In this document: positions 1 through 9,797 of the stretch, one piece after another
Position numbering within the stretch: the first letter of the stretch is position 1
How the letters are laid out: each line of letters starts with the position of its first letter
From: Chryseobacterium gleum
GTDB lineage: Bacteria > Bacteroidota > Bacteroidia > Flavobacteriales_D > Sanyastnellaceae
Direction of reading: 5' to 3'
Assembly (NCBI GenBank): GCA_945874695.1
Contig: CAMCHP010000010.1
Coordinates: 1-54,912, forward strand
Length of the DNA: 54,912 bases
Notes under the pieces: model-generated
The model's input: the letters and a program-made list of their open reading frames with translations, nothing else
The model's database searches: none
Told to the model about the DNA's origin: nothing
Made by a program: the position numbers and the translations under genes

Positions 1-705
1 GATGAGATCACTGTGACGTGCTTGCGTGCGGATTGACTCGGCGAGTTGCGCATCGCCAGGACCTCCAAGGATAAAAATTCGATACGAAGCGCAAGCTTGA
101 ATAAGTTGAATCCACGCTTCAATGGGCCATGCTTTGGTTTGCCAAACCGAGGCTGGAGCAATGCAAATGTATTCGGCTTTTTCAGCTTGGTCAAAGAGCG
201 CGCGCGCAGCGGATGAAGTTGAAATTAATTCGGGATAGAGCCGCGGGCGATGGGCGCGGTTTGGACAAAGTTTTGCGATGAGCGCGTAGTTGCGTTCAAT
301 TTCATGCGTGAAGTTGCCATTCACATCGGCACCAATGCGGTGGGGAAAGCGCTGTGTGAAGGCAAATGACAGGGGATTTTTGTCAAATCCAACTGTTGTT
401 TTCGCACCTGAAAATGCGGTTAAAATGCCGCTTGATGCGAAGCGGTGGAGGTTCACAACGAGTTGGTACTTTTCTTTTCGAATTGCACCAAGGAGGTTGA
501 AGAGGGAGCGGTATTTCCCTGATTTTTTATCCCACTCAATCACCCGGTTGAGGAAGGGGTGTTGATCGTAAACTGCACCATTGCCTTTCCGCACAAGGAT
601 GTGTAACGCGGCATTTGGGAATTCACTGTGCAACGCTTCAAGCACGCCAGCGGCGAGAATTGCATCGCCAATGAAGGCGGTTTGTATGACGAGGATTTTG
701 TGCAG
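1..705 (-). CDS. Glycosyltransferase family 9 (heptosyltransferase-like), 3' end outside window
   Basis: Translating the reverse strand gives an open frame of 235 codons running off the window edge. It begins near HKILVIQTAFIGDAILAAGV, the Rossmann-type N-terminus of GT9 / ADP-heptose:LPS heptosyltransferases, and continues to a second Rossmann segment with IAPASVWQTKAWP and FILGGPGD, where this family binds the nucleotide sugar. These enzymes add heptose or related sugars to the lipopolysaccharide core on the cytoplasmic face of the inner membrane. No ATG, GTG or TTG lies in frame after the upstream stop. The best start is CTG at 705 just before HKILV; an ATT at 729 is the alternative and would overlap the end of yebC. 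The family call is firm; the sugar specificity is not visible. Confidence 0.85.
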   Translation of the reverse strand, partial: MHKILVIQTAFIGDAILAAGVLEALHSEFPNAALHILVRKGNGAVYDQHPFLNRVIEWDKKSGKYRSLFNLLGAIRKEKYQLVVNLHRFASSGILTAFSGAKTTVGFDKNPLSFAFTQRFPHRIGADVNGNFTHEIERNYALIAKLCPNRAHRPRLYPELISTSSAARALFDQAEKAEYICIAPASVWQTKAWPIEAWIQLIQACASYRIFILGGPGDAQLAESIRTQARHSDLI

Positions 706-710
706 TGGTG

Positions 711-1421
711 TTAAGCGATATTGGTGAATACGGCTTGCACATCGTCGTCGTCTTCGAGTTTGTCGAGCATTTTTTCGATGTCAATCAGTTGGTCATCGGT
801 GAACTCGGCGGGCGCGTTCGCGATGCGTTTCAAGGCTGCGTTTTTCACTTCAATTCCTCGTTCTTCGAGGGCAGCACTGAGGCTACCAAAAGTGGTATAG
901 TCGCCATAGAGGTAGGCCATATCTTCATTGACTTCGATTTCGTCGAGACCGGCATCAATGAGTTCGAGTTCAAGTTCTTCAACGTTCACTTTGTCGGTAA
1001 GTTCAACCTCAAACACAGCTTTACGGGTGAACATGAATTCGAGTGAGCCTGTAGGAACCAGACCGCCCCCAGATTTGCCGAAGTATGCTTTTACGTTGGC
1101 AACGGTTCGGTTGTTATTGTCGGTAGCACATTCAACCACCACAAGCACTCCATGCGGACCTTTACCTTCGAAGAGTACTTCGGTGAAGTTGGCTGCATCT
1201 TTGCCATTGGCGCGCTTGATCGCCGCTTCAATGTTGTCTTTGGGCATGTTTTGCGCCTTGGCATTTTGAATAGCCGTGCGCAATTTGCCGTTAGTTTCAG
1301 GGTCTTCACCGCCTTCTTTCGCTGCTACGGTAATGGCTTTAGCCAATTTGGGAAACACACGTGACATGTGATCCCAACGTTTTTCTTTCGCTGCTCTGCG
1401 GTATTCAAATGCTCTTCCCAT
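711..1421 (-). CDS. yebC: YebC/PmpR-family DNA-binding regulator or translation factor
   Basis: A 236-residue protein of normal family length. The N-terminus [20 protein letters not shown] and the following segment [32 protein letters not shown] and [19 protein letters not shown] are the YebC signature. YebC proteins are cytoplasmic. They are described as transcriptional regulators (PmpR) and, for some members, as factors that relieve ribosome stalling; the sequence does not say which applies here. The C-terminus is acidic ([11 protein letters not shown]). A TATCTTTG box lies 17 bases upstream of the ATG, so the gene has its own promoter, and the GT9 gene probably follows in the same transcript. 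Confidence 0.95.
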   Translation of the reverse strand: MGRAFEYRRAAKEKRWDHMSRVFPKLAKAITVAAKEGGEDPETNGKLRTAIQNAKAQNMPKDNIEAAIKRANGKDAANFTEVLFEGKGPHGVLVVVECATDNNNRTVANVKAYFGKSGGGLVPTGSLEFMFTRKAVFEVELTDKVNVEELELELIDAGLDEIEVNEDMAYLYGDYTTFGSLSAALEERGIEVKNAALKRIANAPAEFTDDQLIDIEKMLDKLEDDDDVQAVFTNIA

Positions 1422-1438
1422 ACGACACGATTTGCGTG

Positions 1439-1446
1439 CAAAGATA
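1439..1446 (-). promoter_or_regulatory. -7 box (TATCTTTG) of yebC
   Basis: On the minus strand the sequence reads TATCTTTGCACGC, matching the Bacteroidota primary sigma -7 consensus TAnnTTTG, 17 nt before the yebC ATG. No convincing -33 TTTG element was picked out. Confidence 0.6.
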
Positions 1447-1468
1447 AAATACTTCCTTACTTCTTGGC

Positions 1469-4400
1469 TTAGCTCTTTGCAGGAATGGCCTCAGATTCGA
1501 TTTTTAGGAAATTCCGCATGACTTCGCGCAATTCTTCGGTTGAAATGGGCTTGCTGAGGTAATCGTTCATGCCGGCAGCCAAGCAGCGTTCACGTTCGCC
1601 TAAGATGATGCCTGCAGTGAGTGCAACAATGGGAACATCCACTAAATTCAGCTGGTTGCGGATGTGCTGTGTGGCTTCGTAACCGCTCATTTCGGGCATT
1701 TGAACATCCATGAATACCAAATCAACTTGATTTTTTTTCAGGAATTCAATGGCCTTTTCACCGCTGTCAACTTCAGTGATTTTTACTTTGGGGAGCATGG
1801 TTTGCACGATGCTTCGGGCGAGCACGAGGTTCATGACGCTGTCGTCGACCAAGAGAATATCGAAAGTTTGTTCAGAGAGCACGCTTTTTAGCGCATCACT
1901 TGGTTTTGATTTACCCTTCAAGAGCTCTATTTCATTGGCTTTCGCGCGTGTGAGCTGCACAGCGAAGTAGAATGTGCTGCCAATGCCAGGTGTGCTCTCA
2001 ATCTTTAATTCCCCCCCCATGAGCTCGATGAGTTTCTTCGAAATGGCCAGTCCGAGGCCAGTGCCACCGAATCGGCGGGTCACACTAATGTCTTCTTGCG
2101 AGAAGGCTTCAAGAATCGATGCTTGCTTTTCTTTATTGATACCAATCCCTGTGTCTTGAACCATGAATCGTATGCGGTGTTCTTCTTGGGTGACCTCCAT
2201 TTGGCTAATGCTGAGTTCAACATGACCAGAAGAGGTGAATTTCACAGCGTTACCAACAAGGTTGATCAAGATTTGCCGAATACGTAGTACATCGCCTTTC
2301 AAAAAATGTGGTACATCGAAATCGCTGCTGAATAGGAGTTTTATGCCCTTTTGTTTGGCGCGTTGGTTAAAAACAACATTAAGGTTGTTTTCTAATTCAG
2401 TGATTTCGAATGCTGAGTTTTCGATTTCGAGTTTGCCTGCTTCGATTTTCGAAAGGTCAAGAATATCGTTGATGGTGTCGAGCAATACTCGTCCTGACGT
2501 GTCGATCGAGTTGAGGTAGCGCTGCTGTTGTGGTTCGAGGCTGGTGGTAGAGAGAAGCTCTGAGAATCCGATAATGCTGTTGAGGGGCGTTCGAATTTCG
2601 TGGCTCATATTGGCCAAGAATTGTGACTTGGCGGCGCTGGCTTTTTCCGCGTCGATTTTAGCGAGGGTTAGTTCGTTTTCAACTGCTTTCAATTTTGTTA
2701 CATCCGTAGTAAACAAGTTGATGTCGCCATCAGCTTGCGAACGACGCGCCTCGATCAAGAGTACTTCTTTGTCACTGGTGACTTCTGTGATGAGGGGTTT
2801 GGTTGACCCGTGCATCTCAGTTGCGATTTGGGCGAAGAAATCACGGTCAGTCATTCGTTTTCCACGGAAAACAAATTCAGTGATGCCATTGGCTGCGGGG
2901 TTGCGCATTTTGATTTCGCCCGTGTTGTCGATACGAATGATCGGACTCGGGTTTTCTTCAGGGAAACGGGCCATTTCACTGAGTTTTCGAGCGTTCTCGT
3001 CCCTGTCTAGCGCACTGGCAATGCTTGAGCTAAAACTCCGAAGCAAGGAAAGCTCAGCAGGCGTCCAAATGCGTTCACTTTTACAATCGTCAAAGCCAAC
3101 AAACCCCCAAAACTCACCATTTACAATGATCGGAATTATTAAGATCGACAGAATTCCTTGCATTTGAAGCACGGCTTTCAATTCTGAGGAATCAGGTAAG
3201 TTTCGAATCAGGTAGTCGAAAGGTTCGCCATCGTGAATCTTTTCATCGAAAAGCGGGTCAGAAGGAGAGTCTTGCAGTTCGGGAACCTCGAGTTGAGACT
3301 CTATGCCTTCATTGCACCATTCGAGTCGTTGCTTGAGGCGTAATTCTGAATTGCGGTAGAATGCTGTGAAAAGATACGTTCGATCGACTTGAGCTGCTTG
3401 GCCGAGCCATCCGAGTGATTTGTTAACTGCACTAAACAGATCATGCTCAGAGAGCAGTGCGGTTGTCGATTGGGCAACTGCCATTAACATGCGTTCTTTG
3501 CGGTCAAGTGCTCGCTGACTGGTTATACGGTCATTTATGTTACGAATAATGCACAAGAATTCGTTCGCATTCACCTTAACCAGCCGCGCTTCAAACCATA
3601 CAGAGTCATTTTGTATCATGACGCTGTACTCTAGCATAACTAGCGGCTTGCCAGCATGGAGGTCGTTAATTCCTTCAGATAATCGTTCGACGAGATGTGC
3701 TGGCAAAAGATCTTTTGCATTGGCCCCGACGATTTTGTCTGGAGAAGCTAAAAGGTCTCCTGTGGTTTTGGTATGACAGTATGTGAAGGTGAGTTCATTA
3801 TTTAAGCGAAGCACAATGTCTGGTAACGCATTCACAACTGAACTCAGGGTTTCAGATAAATTTCTCAGTTGCGCTTCATTCTCAAGTCGCTTTCGAATGT
3901 CTCTTGAGATGGCTATTACATGAAAATGGCCGTTTATATCTTCTCCGCTGACTGTTACTTCAACGGGTACCGTTTTTCCATTTTGATTGTTAATATTGAC
4001 GCTTTCAATTACCATTCTTCCCGCCGTGCGCAATTCAGCAATATGGTCTTTCCATGCCTCACCGTCACTGAACATAGTCTCGAAATCTGAAACGTTGTAG
4101 TCAGAGCAACGCTCTATTGGAATGCCCGTTCTACGTGATGCCTCCTTGTTGAGGTAAATGATTCGGCCGGATTCATCACTTACCTGTACAGCGTCTCGCA
4201 CACCTTCAATCAAGCTCTCAAGCAATGAAAGGCGCGAAATGACTTCACGCATTTTTACTTCACTTTCAATGCGTCGACGGATCTCCAGCGCTAGGTTGAG
4301 TGCTTTACCGAGGTGTATCACGACGTTTTTTAACTCATTGCTCAGATAAACCGAGAAAGCATCAACACGTCCGAGCACAAGCCAGCCGTAACCCTCCATG

Positions 4401-4705
4401 GGATAGGCATAGTAGTGGGTTGCATCGTGCAGTTTATAAATTAAATCGCCATGTTTGGGTGTTGAACGACTGAGTTCGTTCGTAATGAGCTTCCAATGGG
4501 GATCTTCGATGTATATCCGTGGTACAACGTGCGCATCTTCGTGAGGCGAAGTAGCTTTGATCACGGCTACCATAATGCAGTTGAGTTTGCGCAGATACAT
4601 GGGGAGTGATTTCTCCAAGATCGCATGCTCTTCAGTTTCACCAGTTACGGCAAAGGTAAGTTCTAGAAAAAGCTGATCGAACGGTATGCCTTCAATGCCT
4701 TTCAT
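1469..4705 (-). CDS. Hybrid sensor histidine kinase with PAS/GAF sensors and C-terminal receiver
   Basis: A 1078-residue cytoplasmic-looking multidomain kinase with no membrane segment. Order seen: an N-terminal GAF-like region (1-150), two PAS domains (about 165-275 and 285-395), a GAF domain (about 410-560), a third PAS (about 570-670), HisKA with the phospho-acceptor motif [19 protein letters not shown] (near 705), an ATPase domain with N, G1 (QDTGIGI) and G2 ([10 protein letters not shown]) boxes, and a receiver domain starting DILLVDDS with the phospho-aspartate in [15 protein letters not shown]. It would sense cytoplasmic signals and relay phosphate internally to its receiver. The ATG overlaps the stop of the FIST gene (ATGA), so the two are translationally coupled; FIST proteins often partner with such kinases. 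The output partner is not in the window. Confidence 0.95.
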   Translation of the reverse strand: MKGIEGIPFDQLFLELTFAVTGETEEHAILEKSLPMYLRKLNCIMVAVIKATSPHEDAHVVPRIYIEDPHWKLITNELSRSTPKHGDLIYKLHDATHYYAYPMEGYGWLVLGRVDAFSVYLSNELKNVVIHLGKALNLALEIRRRIESEVKMREVISRLSLLESLIEGVRDAVQVSDESGRIIYLNKEASRRTGIPIERCSDYNVSDFETMFSDGEAWKDHIAELRTAGRMVIESVNINNQNGKTVPVEVTVSGEDINGHFHVIAISRDIRKRLENEAQLRNLSETLSSVVNALPDIVLRLNNELTFTYCHTKTTGDLLASPDKIVGANAKDLLPAHLVERLSEGINDLHAGKPLVMLEYSVMIQNDSVWFEARLVKVNANEFLCIIRNINDRITSQRALDRKERMLMAVAQSTTALLSEHDLFSAVNKSLGWLGQAAQVDRTYLFTAFYRNSELRLKQRLEWCNEGIESQLEVPELQDSPSDPLFDEKIHDGEPFDYLIRNLPDSSELKAVLQMQGILSILIIPIIVNGEFWGFVGFDDCKSERIWTPAELSLLRSFSSSIASALDRDENARKLSEMARFPEENPSPIIRIDNTGEIKMRNPAANGITEFVFRGKRMTDRDFFAQIATEMHGSTKPLITEVTSDKEVLLIEARRSQADGDINLFTTDVTKLKAVENELTLAKIDAEKASAAKSQFLANMSHEIRTPLNSIIGFSELLSTTSLEPQQQRYLNSIDTSGRVLLDTINDILDLSKIEAGKLEIENSAFEITELENNLNVVFNQRAKQKGIKLLFSSDFDVPHFLKGDVLRIRQILINLVGNAVKFTSSGHVELSISQMEVTQEEHRIRFMVQDTGIGINKEKQASILEAFSQEDISVTRRFGGTGLGLAISKKLIELMGGELKIESTPGIGSTFYFAVQLTRAKANEIELLKGKSKPSDALKSVLSEQTFDILLVDDSVMNLVLARSIVQTMLPKVKITEVDSGEKAIEFLKKNQVDLVFMDVQMPEMSGYEATQHIRNQLNLVDVPIVALTAGIILGERERCLAAGMNDYLSKPISTEELREVMRNFLKIESEAIPAKS

Positions 4706-5874
4706 AGTCGAGCAACTACCACTGTTTTGTTAAAGAGTTCGAGGTAACTGCCTCCTGTATTTGCGATTTCACCGATGCTCAATATACCAAACATTTGATC
4801 GTTCCCTGAAATGGCCTGCAATTCTTCATTGAATTCTTGGCCTAAGAACAAGGAGCGTGAAATGCAGTCGATGCAAAAGATTTGGTGATGTTGACTCAAG
4901 TCAGCCTCGCGTGCAAGTTGTGATGCAGCGCGTGCACCTGCGAGTAAGCTGGCCTTTTGACCGTGCATGACATGCAAAAATTCACCTTCATGCACTTCAT
5001 CAACCAACGAAATTGAAGCTCGGTCGGTCGCAAATGGATCACGTATCACAAACTCTCCTTGTACGAGCGCTTTGCCGAAAGGGTACGATTTCGCTAAATT
5101 AAAGAAGGGCATATCATCAAAAGACTTCAAGGCATGGGTTTCTACAATTTCGCGGTACACTTCAAAGGCAGGACGCCAGTTCAATGAAATGAGCTCACGG
5201 CCGCGGGCTTCGGTCACTTTGAAGGCTTCTGAAATGGCTTCCCATCCATGGGCAACGCCAATGGAGATTGGATTTTTGCACCATGCAATCACTGCACTGT
5301 CTATGCTGATGCCGCGATTCGAGAGCACGCATGGAATTTGTTTGAAGGACAATGATCCAGCACCCCCACCCATATACCGAATTTTCGTGCCGTACTGATT
5401 ATACATCGCCTCAATAAAGGTACCCTTGCCTTCAGCGAGGGCATCAACAAATGTGATCAATGCACCTTGGTTATTTTCAACAAATGAATGTCTGGCTTGA
5501 CCAATACTCGTGTTAATCGCTGAACGATTACCGAGTGGAATGTGTTGTACATCAAGCTCATTGCGCAAGCCAATAATCACAAAGCCAGTCGTGAATGATG
5601 CTTTGTTAAAGATCAATCCTGGGAAGATTCCGCCAATTAACTGCAAGCGGCTTGCAGCCAACCTAGCATTTAAGAAAGCGATAGGCAAATCCCCGTCGGC
5701 AATGAACACCAATGCTGAATTCGCTCGAAAGTTATTTTCGAGCACTTTTAAGGCTGCATCGAAGCCTTCAAACGAAAATTCTTGTTCAAATAGTACTTGC
5801 TCCATGGCCGTTTCATTACGATCAAGAGGTTCACTTGGGGCAAATACGTCGACCGGCACGTTCAAACGCTTCAT
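4702..5874 (-). CDS. FIST N/C-domain sensory protein
   Basis: A 390-residue soluble protein with an N-terminal FIST domain (about 30-230, including the glycine-rich MGGGAGSL and GVAHGWEAI segments) and a FIST C domain (about 245-380, ending GILSIGEIANTGGSYLELFNKT). FIST domains are ligand-sensing modules, proposed to bind small molecules such as amino acids. The gene is directly upstream of, and overlaps by 4 bp (ATGA), a hybrid histidine kinase, so I infer that this protein feeds a ligand signal to that kinase. Family assignment is by recognisable motifs and gene context; the ligand is unknown. Confidence 0.88.
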   Translation of the reverse strand: MKRLNVPVDVFAPSEPLDRNETAMEQVLFEQEFSFEGFDAALKVLENNFRANSALVFIADGDLPIAFLNARLAASRLQLIGGIFPGLIFNKASFTTGFVIIGLRNELDVQHIPLGNRSAINTSIGQARHSFVENNQGALITFVDALAEGKGTFIEAMYNQYGTKIRYMGGGAGSLSFKQIPCVLSNRGISIDSAVIAWCKNPISIGVAHGWEAISEAFKVTEARGRELISLNWRPAFEVYREIVETHALKSFDDMPFFNLAKSYPFGKALVQGEFVIRDPFATDRASISLVDEVHEGEFLHVMHGQKASLLAGARAASQLAREADLSQHHQIFCIDCISRSLFLGQEFNEELQAISGNDQMFGILSIGEIANTGGSYLELFNKTVVVARL

Positions 5875-5954
5875 ACCTTTTTAAAAAGGATGAACGATTG
5901 AACCTCGGCAAAGTTACTGTTTTTTAGTTTCTCGGAATTGTCCTACAATCAAGA

Positions 5955-6773
5955 TCAAACTGCCACTTCATGCGACCGAAGTGCTTCATTGAGCGATGTC
6001 TTCAAATCGGTGCTAGCTTTGCGCTGCCCAATGATCAACGCGCAAGGTACTTGGTAATCTCCTGCAGCAAATGATTTGGTGTAGCTGCCCGGGATAACAA
6101 CTGCCCGCTCTGGAACTTCTCCATTATAAGTAATGGGTTGATTACCTGACACATCGATGATGTGTGTGCTCTTTGTAAGCACCACATTTGCGCCCAAAAC
6201 CGCTTCTTTGCGCACCCGCACGCCATCAACCACAATGCAACGCGAGCCGATAAAACAGCCGTCTTCAATAATAACTGGTGAAGCTTGCAAGGGTTCAAGC
6301 ACCCCGCCAATACCGACTCCCCCGCTGAGGTGTACGTTTTTACCGATTTGTGCGCATGAACCGACGGTGGCCCAAGTGTCAACCATCGTTCCACTATCGA
6401 CAAATGCACCGATGTTCACATACGAAGGCATGAGAATCGTTCCAGAGGCAATATAGGCGCCATAGCGCGCAACTGCCGGTGGCACCACACGAACACCTAA
6501 GCTGCTGTAGTCGGTTTTAAGCCGCATTTTATCATGAAATTCGAACGGACCCACTTCAATGGTTTCCATCTTTCGAATTGGAAAATACATGACAACAGCC
6601 TTCTTGACCCATTCATTTACTTGCCATTCACCTGTACTGAGCGGCTCTGCGACACGCAAATGACCCTTATCGAGCGCCTCTATTACGGCTTCAATTGACG
6701 CAACGGTCGTTGCATCTTCGAGCAATTTCCGGTTTTCCCAAGCGGCTTCAATGTGTACTTTGTGATCTTGCAT
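5955..6773 (-). CDS. dapD: 2,3,4,5-tetrahydropyridine-2,6-dicarboxylate N-succinyltransferase
   Basis: A 272-residue protein with the trimeric left-handed beta-helix hexapeptide-repeat core (about 95-220: VRVVPPAVARYGAYI, MPSYVNIGAFVDSGTMVDTW, GVGIGGVLEPLQASP). It transfers succinate from succinyl-CoA to tetrahydrodipicolinate in the succinylase branch of lysine and diaminopimelate synthesis, supplying peptidoglycan precursor and lysine. Length and motifs match DapD throughout. It lies 18 bp downstream of the fused E1 dehydrogenase gene on the same strand, so co-transcription is plausible, although the pathways are not obviously linked. Confidence 0.96.
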   Translation of the reverse strand: MQDHKVHIEAAWENRKLLEDATTVASIEAVIEALDKGHLRVAEPLSTGEWQVNEWVKKAVVMYFPIRKMETIEVGPFEFHDKMRLKTDYSSLGVRVVPPAVARYGAYIASGTILMPSYVNIGAFVDSGTMVDTWATVGSCAQIGKNVHLSGGVGIGGVLEPLQASPVIIEDGCFIGSRCIVVDGVRVRKEAVLGANVVLTKSTHIIDVSGNQPITYNGEVPERAVVIPGSYTKSFAAGDYQVPCALIIGQRKASTDLKTSLNEALRSHEVAV

Positions 6774-6791
6774 TTCTAGAATGATTGCGCA

Positions 6792-8870
6792 TTAGTAGTT
6801 TAACAGTTCGCGTAATTTCACCTCGACCTTTTCTGCATTGGGCAGAAGGGCGGCCTCTAAAGTGCTATTCAAAGGTATAGCGGGCGTTTCGATTGAGCCG
6901 TAAGTCATCACCGGCGCATCAAGGTATTCAAAACATTTTTGACTAATTCGTCCTGACAGTGCTTGTGCAAACCCATTGTTTGCGGGCTCTTCAGTAAGTA
7001 CCAAACATCGACCACACTTGATAACTGCGTCGAGAATCGCAGCTTCATCGAGCGGAGCTAAGGTGCGTAAATCCACAAGTTCGATCCTGCCGGGGAAAGC
7101 TTTTGCTGCCGCTTGCGCCCAATATACCCCCATACCGTAAGTGATCACAGCAACGCACGCATCCGGCGATTGAGCCGAAAGCACAGTTCTTGCCTTGCCT
7201 AATGGAACCACATAATCACGCGAAGGCTCAATGGTTTTAGCATCTTCAGTGCCTTGAATCTTCGACCAGTAGAGGCCTTTATGTTCGAGCATTACCACCG
7301 GATTCGGGTCGTAGAATGCGGCTTTCATGAGTCCTTTCAGGTCGGCTCCGGTACTGGGGTAACACACTTTAATGCCGCGAATGTTGGTCAAAATAGACTC
7401 TACACTGGAGCTGTGGTACGGACCTCCACTGCCATAAGCGCCAATGGGAACGCGAATTACAGCGTTCACAGGCCATTGTCCGTTTGAAAGGTAATAGCTG
7501 CGACTGGCTTCGGTGAACAGCTGGTTCAATCCAGGCCAAATGTAATCGGCAAATTGCACCTCAACAATGGGTTTGCAACCTGCAGCACTCATGCCCACCG
7601 TACTGCCAATGATGAAAGCCTCTTGAATGGGGGTGTTGAACACGCGGTCGTCGCCAAATTTTTGCGCCAAGGTCGCGGCCTCGCGAAATACACCGCCTAA
7701 GCGTCCGCCGACATCTTGCCCGTATAACAAGCTTTCAGGGTGCTCCTCCAACAGTTCTTGCACCGCAAAAAGTGCGCAATCAACCATCAGGGTAGGGGCT
7801 TTGTCTTTCGGACTTCTTTCGCCGCGTTCTTCGGTGATTGGGGTAGGGGCGTAAGCGTGCTTAAGCAAGTCTTCAGGTTTCGGATCTTCAGCTGCTTTGG
7901 CTTTTTCGAAATCTCTTAAAACCGTTTCGCGTGCCGCAGTTTCTATCGTGTTGAGCTCGTCGACTTCAAAGCCCAAATCGAGCAGGGCTTGTTTGAATTT
8001 TGGAAACGGATCGCGCAATTGGTGCTCGGCCAAGTCGTGGCGGTACCACTCGCGCCGCACCCCACTGGTATGATGACCGAGCAAGGGCACGTTGGCGTGC
8101 ACCAAAAACGGACGACGCTCTGTTCGCGCTAAATGCAATACCTCATTCAGGGTGTTGTAAGCGAGCACGAAATCGGTGCCGTCGATTGAGCGCACTTCAA
8201 TCCCCGGAAAAGCACGCGCAAACACGGTTGCATCGCCAAAGCGAATTTCATCCGCGTGTGCGCTGATATCCCATTCGTTGTCTTGCACCACATACACAAT
8301 CGGGAATTGCTTTAAAGCCGCCATGTGAAAGGCCTCTGCCACTTCGCCTTCAGTCATTGCGGCATCACCAATGGAGCAAACCACCACCGGCGCACCTTCG
8401 GGAGCTAATTTCTGCTGCTCGAGGTATTGCACGCCCATGGCTACGCCGGTTGCGGGAATAACTTGCATGCCTGTGGCCGATGATTGATGCGGAATTTTTG
8501 GGAAACCTTCACGCTTTAAACTCGGATGACTATAGTAGGTGCGGCCTCCCGAAAATGGATCCTCGCGCTTAGCCATCAACTGCAACATCAACTCGTAGGG
8601 CTCCATGCCAATGCCGAGCAAGATTGAATCGTCGCGGTAGTAAGCGCTCAAATAGTCAAGCGCCGTCAATTGCATGCCAACCGCAAGCTGAATGGCTTCA
8701 TGTCCGCGTGACGTCGCATGCACGTACTTCGAAGTCATCTTCGCATGCTCTTCATACAAATCTGACATGGCACGGGCAGTCGACATAAGCCGGTATGCGT
8801 TGAGGAGAATATCAGATGAGAGTTGTTGCGCGTTCATTCCTTTTTTTACGGTCTCAGCAGGGGCATCCAT
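6792..8870 (-). CDS. Fused alpha/beta E1 subunit of a 2-oxo-acid (branched-chain type) dehydrogenase
   Basis: A 692-residue fusion. Residues about 15-340 are the E1 alpha part, with the thiamine-diphosphate motif starting at GDAAMTEGEV and ending QDNEW, and the phosphorylation-loop-like YYSHPSLKREG region. Residues about 355-692 are the E1 beta part (LLYGQDVGGRLGGVF, PIVEVQFADYIWPGLNQL, PNPVVMLEHKGLYW, VDLRTLAPLDEAAIL). E1 decarboxylates 2-oxo acids and passes the acyl group to lipoyl-E2; by similarity the substrates are branched-chain 2-oxo acids, which feed iso-fatty-acid synthesis, but pyruvate-type use cannot be excluded. The alpha-beta fusion is common in Bacteroidota. No E2 or E3 gene lies in the window. 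Confidence 0.92.
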   Translation of the reverse strand: MDAPAETVKKGMNAQQLSSDILLNAYRLMSTARAMSDLYEEHAKMTSKYVHATSRGHEAIQLAVGMQLTALDYLSAYYRDDSILLGIGMEPYELMLQLMAKREDPFSGGRTYYSHPSLKREGFPKIPHQSSATGMQVIPATGVAMGVQYLEQQKLAPEGAPVVVCSIGDAAMTEGEVAEAFHMAALKQFPIVYVVQDNEWDISAHADEIRFGDATVFARAFPGIEVRSIDGTDFVLAYNTLNEVLHLARTERRPFLVHANVPLLGHHTSGVRREWYRHDLAEHQLRDPFPKFKQALLDLGFEVDELNTIETAARETVLRDFEKAKAAEDPKPEDLLKHAYAPTPITEERGERSPKDKAPTLMVDCALFAVQELLEEHPESLLYGQDVGGRLGGVFREAATLAQKFGDDRVFNTPIQEAFIIGSTVGMSAAGCKPIVEVQFADYIWPGLNQLFTEASRSYYLSNGQWPVNAVIRVPIGAYGSGGPYHSSSVESILTNIRGIKVCYPSTGADLKGLMKAAFYDPNPVVMLEHKGLYWSKIQGTEDAKTIEPSRDYVVPLGKARTVLSAQSPDACVAVITYGMGVYWAQAAAKAFPGRIELVDLRTLAPLDEAAILDAVIKCGRCLVLTEEPANNGFAQALSGRISQKCFEYLDAPVMTYGSIETPAIPLNSTLEAALLPNAEKVEVKLRELLNY
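7160..7180 (-). repeat. Degenerate palindromic repeat copy (in E1 dehydrogenase gene)
   Basis: Minus strand: TTT, CGGC, six-base TCAATC, GCCG, GATG; 17 of 21 positions match the majority form. The innermost pair is lost. Could be chance. Confidence 0.35.
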
Positions 8871-8937
8871 TGCAGGTAAATTTGAGCTCGCAAGTTACAC
8901 ATTCGAACTTTCTCGGCTGTAGGTCTGTTCTAAGGTC

Positions 8938-9105
8938 ATGTTCGGATTATTTAAAAAAGACCCCCTGGCGAAGTTGCAAAAGCAACACCGTCACCTGCTC
9001 GCAGAATCATTTCGCTTGAGCAAAATCGACCGTAAAAAGTCAGATGAACTGATGGCGCAAGCCGATGCGATTGAGCAAGAAATCGCCAAACTCACCCACT
9101 CATGA
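8938..9105 (+). CDS. Lacal_2735-family small protein
   Basis: A 55-residue ORF starting MFGLFKKDPLAKLQKQHRHL and ending EQEIAKLTHS. The FGLFKK start, the LQKQ.R.L..E...LS..DRKKSDEL segment and the closing helix match the small conserved Lacal_2735 family of flavobacteria. It looks like a short, charged helical protein with no signal peptide or membrane segment. Its TGA overlaps the ATG of the SDR gene (ATGA), so it is the first gene of a three-gene coupled unit. Function is unknown. Confidence 0.85.
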   Translation: MFGLFKKDPLAKLQKQHRHLLAESFRLSKIDRKKSDELMAQADAIEQEIAKLTHS

Positions 9106-9797
9106 GTACCATTGCAGTAATCGGCGATAGCCGCGGTATTGGTGCTGCATTGCGCCTACAACTTCTCGAACAAGGGCATTCCGTCGTGGGTGTGTCACGC
9201 TCTGGGAGCGGATTCACTCATCCGCGATACAGCGAGATGCTGCACGATGCGGTAGCTTCAGCGGTTGATTTGAGCGCCTCCGCAGAGGTGCTTGACGGAT
9301 TGGTTTACTGCCCAGGCAGCATCACCCTCAAACCGTTCACCTCGCTGCGTGAAGAGCATGTAATGCACGATCTGCGGGTGAATTATCTTGGGGCGTTTTT
9401 GAACATTCAACAAAACCTCAAGCTGCTGAAAAAGAGCGCTGCACCTTCGATCGTACTCTTTAGTACAGTAGCTGTTGGTTCAGGGATGCCGTTTCACAGC
9501 TCGATCTCGGGTGCAAAAGCAGCGGTAGAAGGATTAACCCGATCGCTTGCAGCCGAGCTCTCACCGCTCATTCGCGTGAATGCAATTGCACCGTCGCTGA
9601 CTGACACGTCACTGGCTGAACCACTTTTGAACAACGAGAAAAAGCAAGAAGCTGCAGCCTTGCGCCATCCCCTGAAGCGGGTCGGAACGGCCGAAGAGCT
9701 TGCGGGTGCTGCGGCATTTCTGTTAAGTCCGGCTGCCGGCTGGATGACCGGACAAATCATAGGTGTCGATGGGGGCATGTCAACTTTAAGGATATGA
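9102..9797 (+). CDS. Short-chain dehydrogenase/reductase (SDR)
   Basis: A 231-residue classical SDR. The N-terminal nucleotide-binding turn is IGDSRGIGAAL (about 7-17). Further on are an LVYCPGS segment in place of NNAG, a catalytic serine region VLFSTVAVGSGMPFHSSISGAKAAVEGL in which the usual Tyr of YxxxK is replaced by Ser (SISGAK), the PG-like APSLTDT and the C-terminal GWMTGQIIGVDGG. The missing catalytic Tyr is notable and may mean altered or lost oxidoreductase activity. The gene overlaps the genes on both sides by ATGA. Similar SDRs are known near photolyase and flavin-reductase genes in flavobacteria, which fits the local context. Confidence 0.9.
   Translation: MSTIAVIGDSRGIGAALRLQLLEQGHSVVGVSRSGSGFTHPRYSEMLHDAVASAVDLSASAEVLDGLVYCPGSITLKPFTSLREEHVMHDLRVNYLGAFLNIQQNLKLLKKSAAPSIVLFSTVAVGSGMPFHSSISGAKAAVEGLTRSLAAELSPLIRVNAIAPSLTDTSLAEPLLNNEKKQEAAALRHPLKRVGTAEELAGAAAFLLSPAAGWMTGQIIGVDGGMSTLRI

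Noticed and set aside
705-1364. Plus-strand open frames opposite yebC
   Set aside because: Shadows of the minus-strand gene without independent signals.
2009-2019. G8 run (minus strand) in the hybrid kinase
   Set aside because: It encodes the conserved MGGE of the ATPase domain (two GGG codons); no sign of slippage use.
4158-4175. TTCGGCCGGATTC in the kinase gene
   Set aside because: Has the outer arm and flank bases but no loop; not a member.
9725-9752. CCGGCTGCCGGCTGGATG in the SDR gene
   Set aside because: The arms do not pair properly, and the segment encodes the usual SDR motif GWMTGQ.
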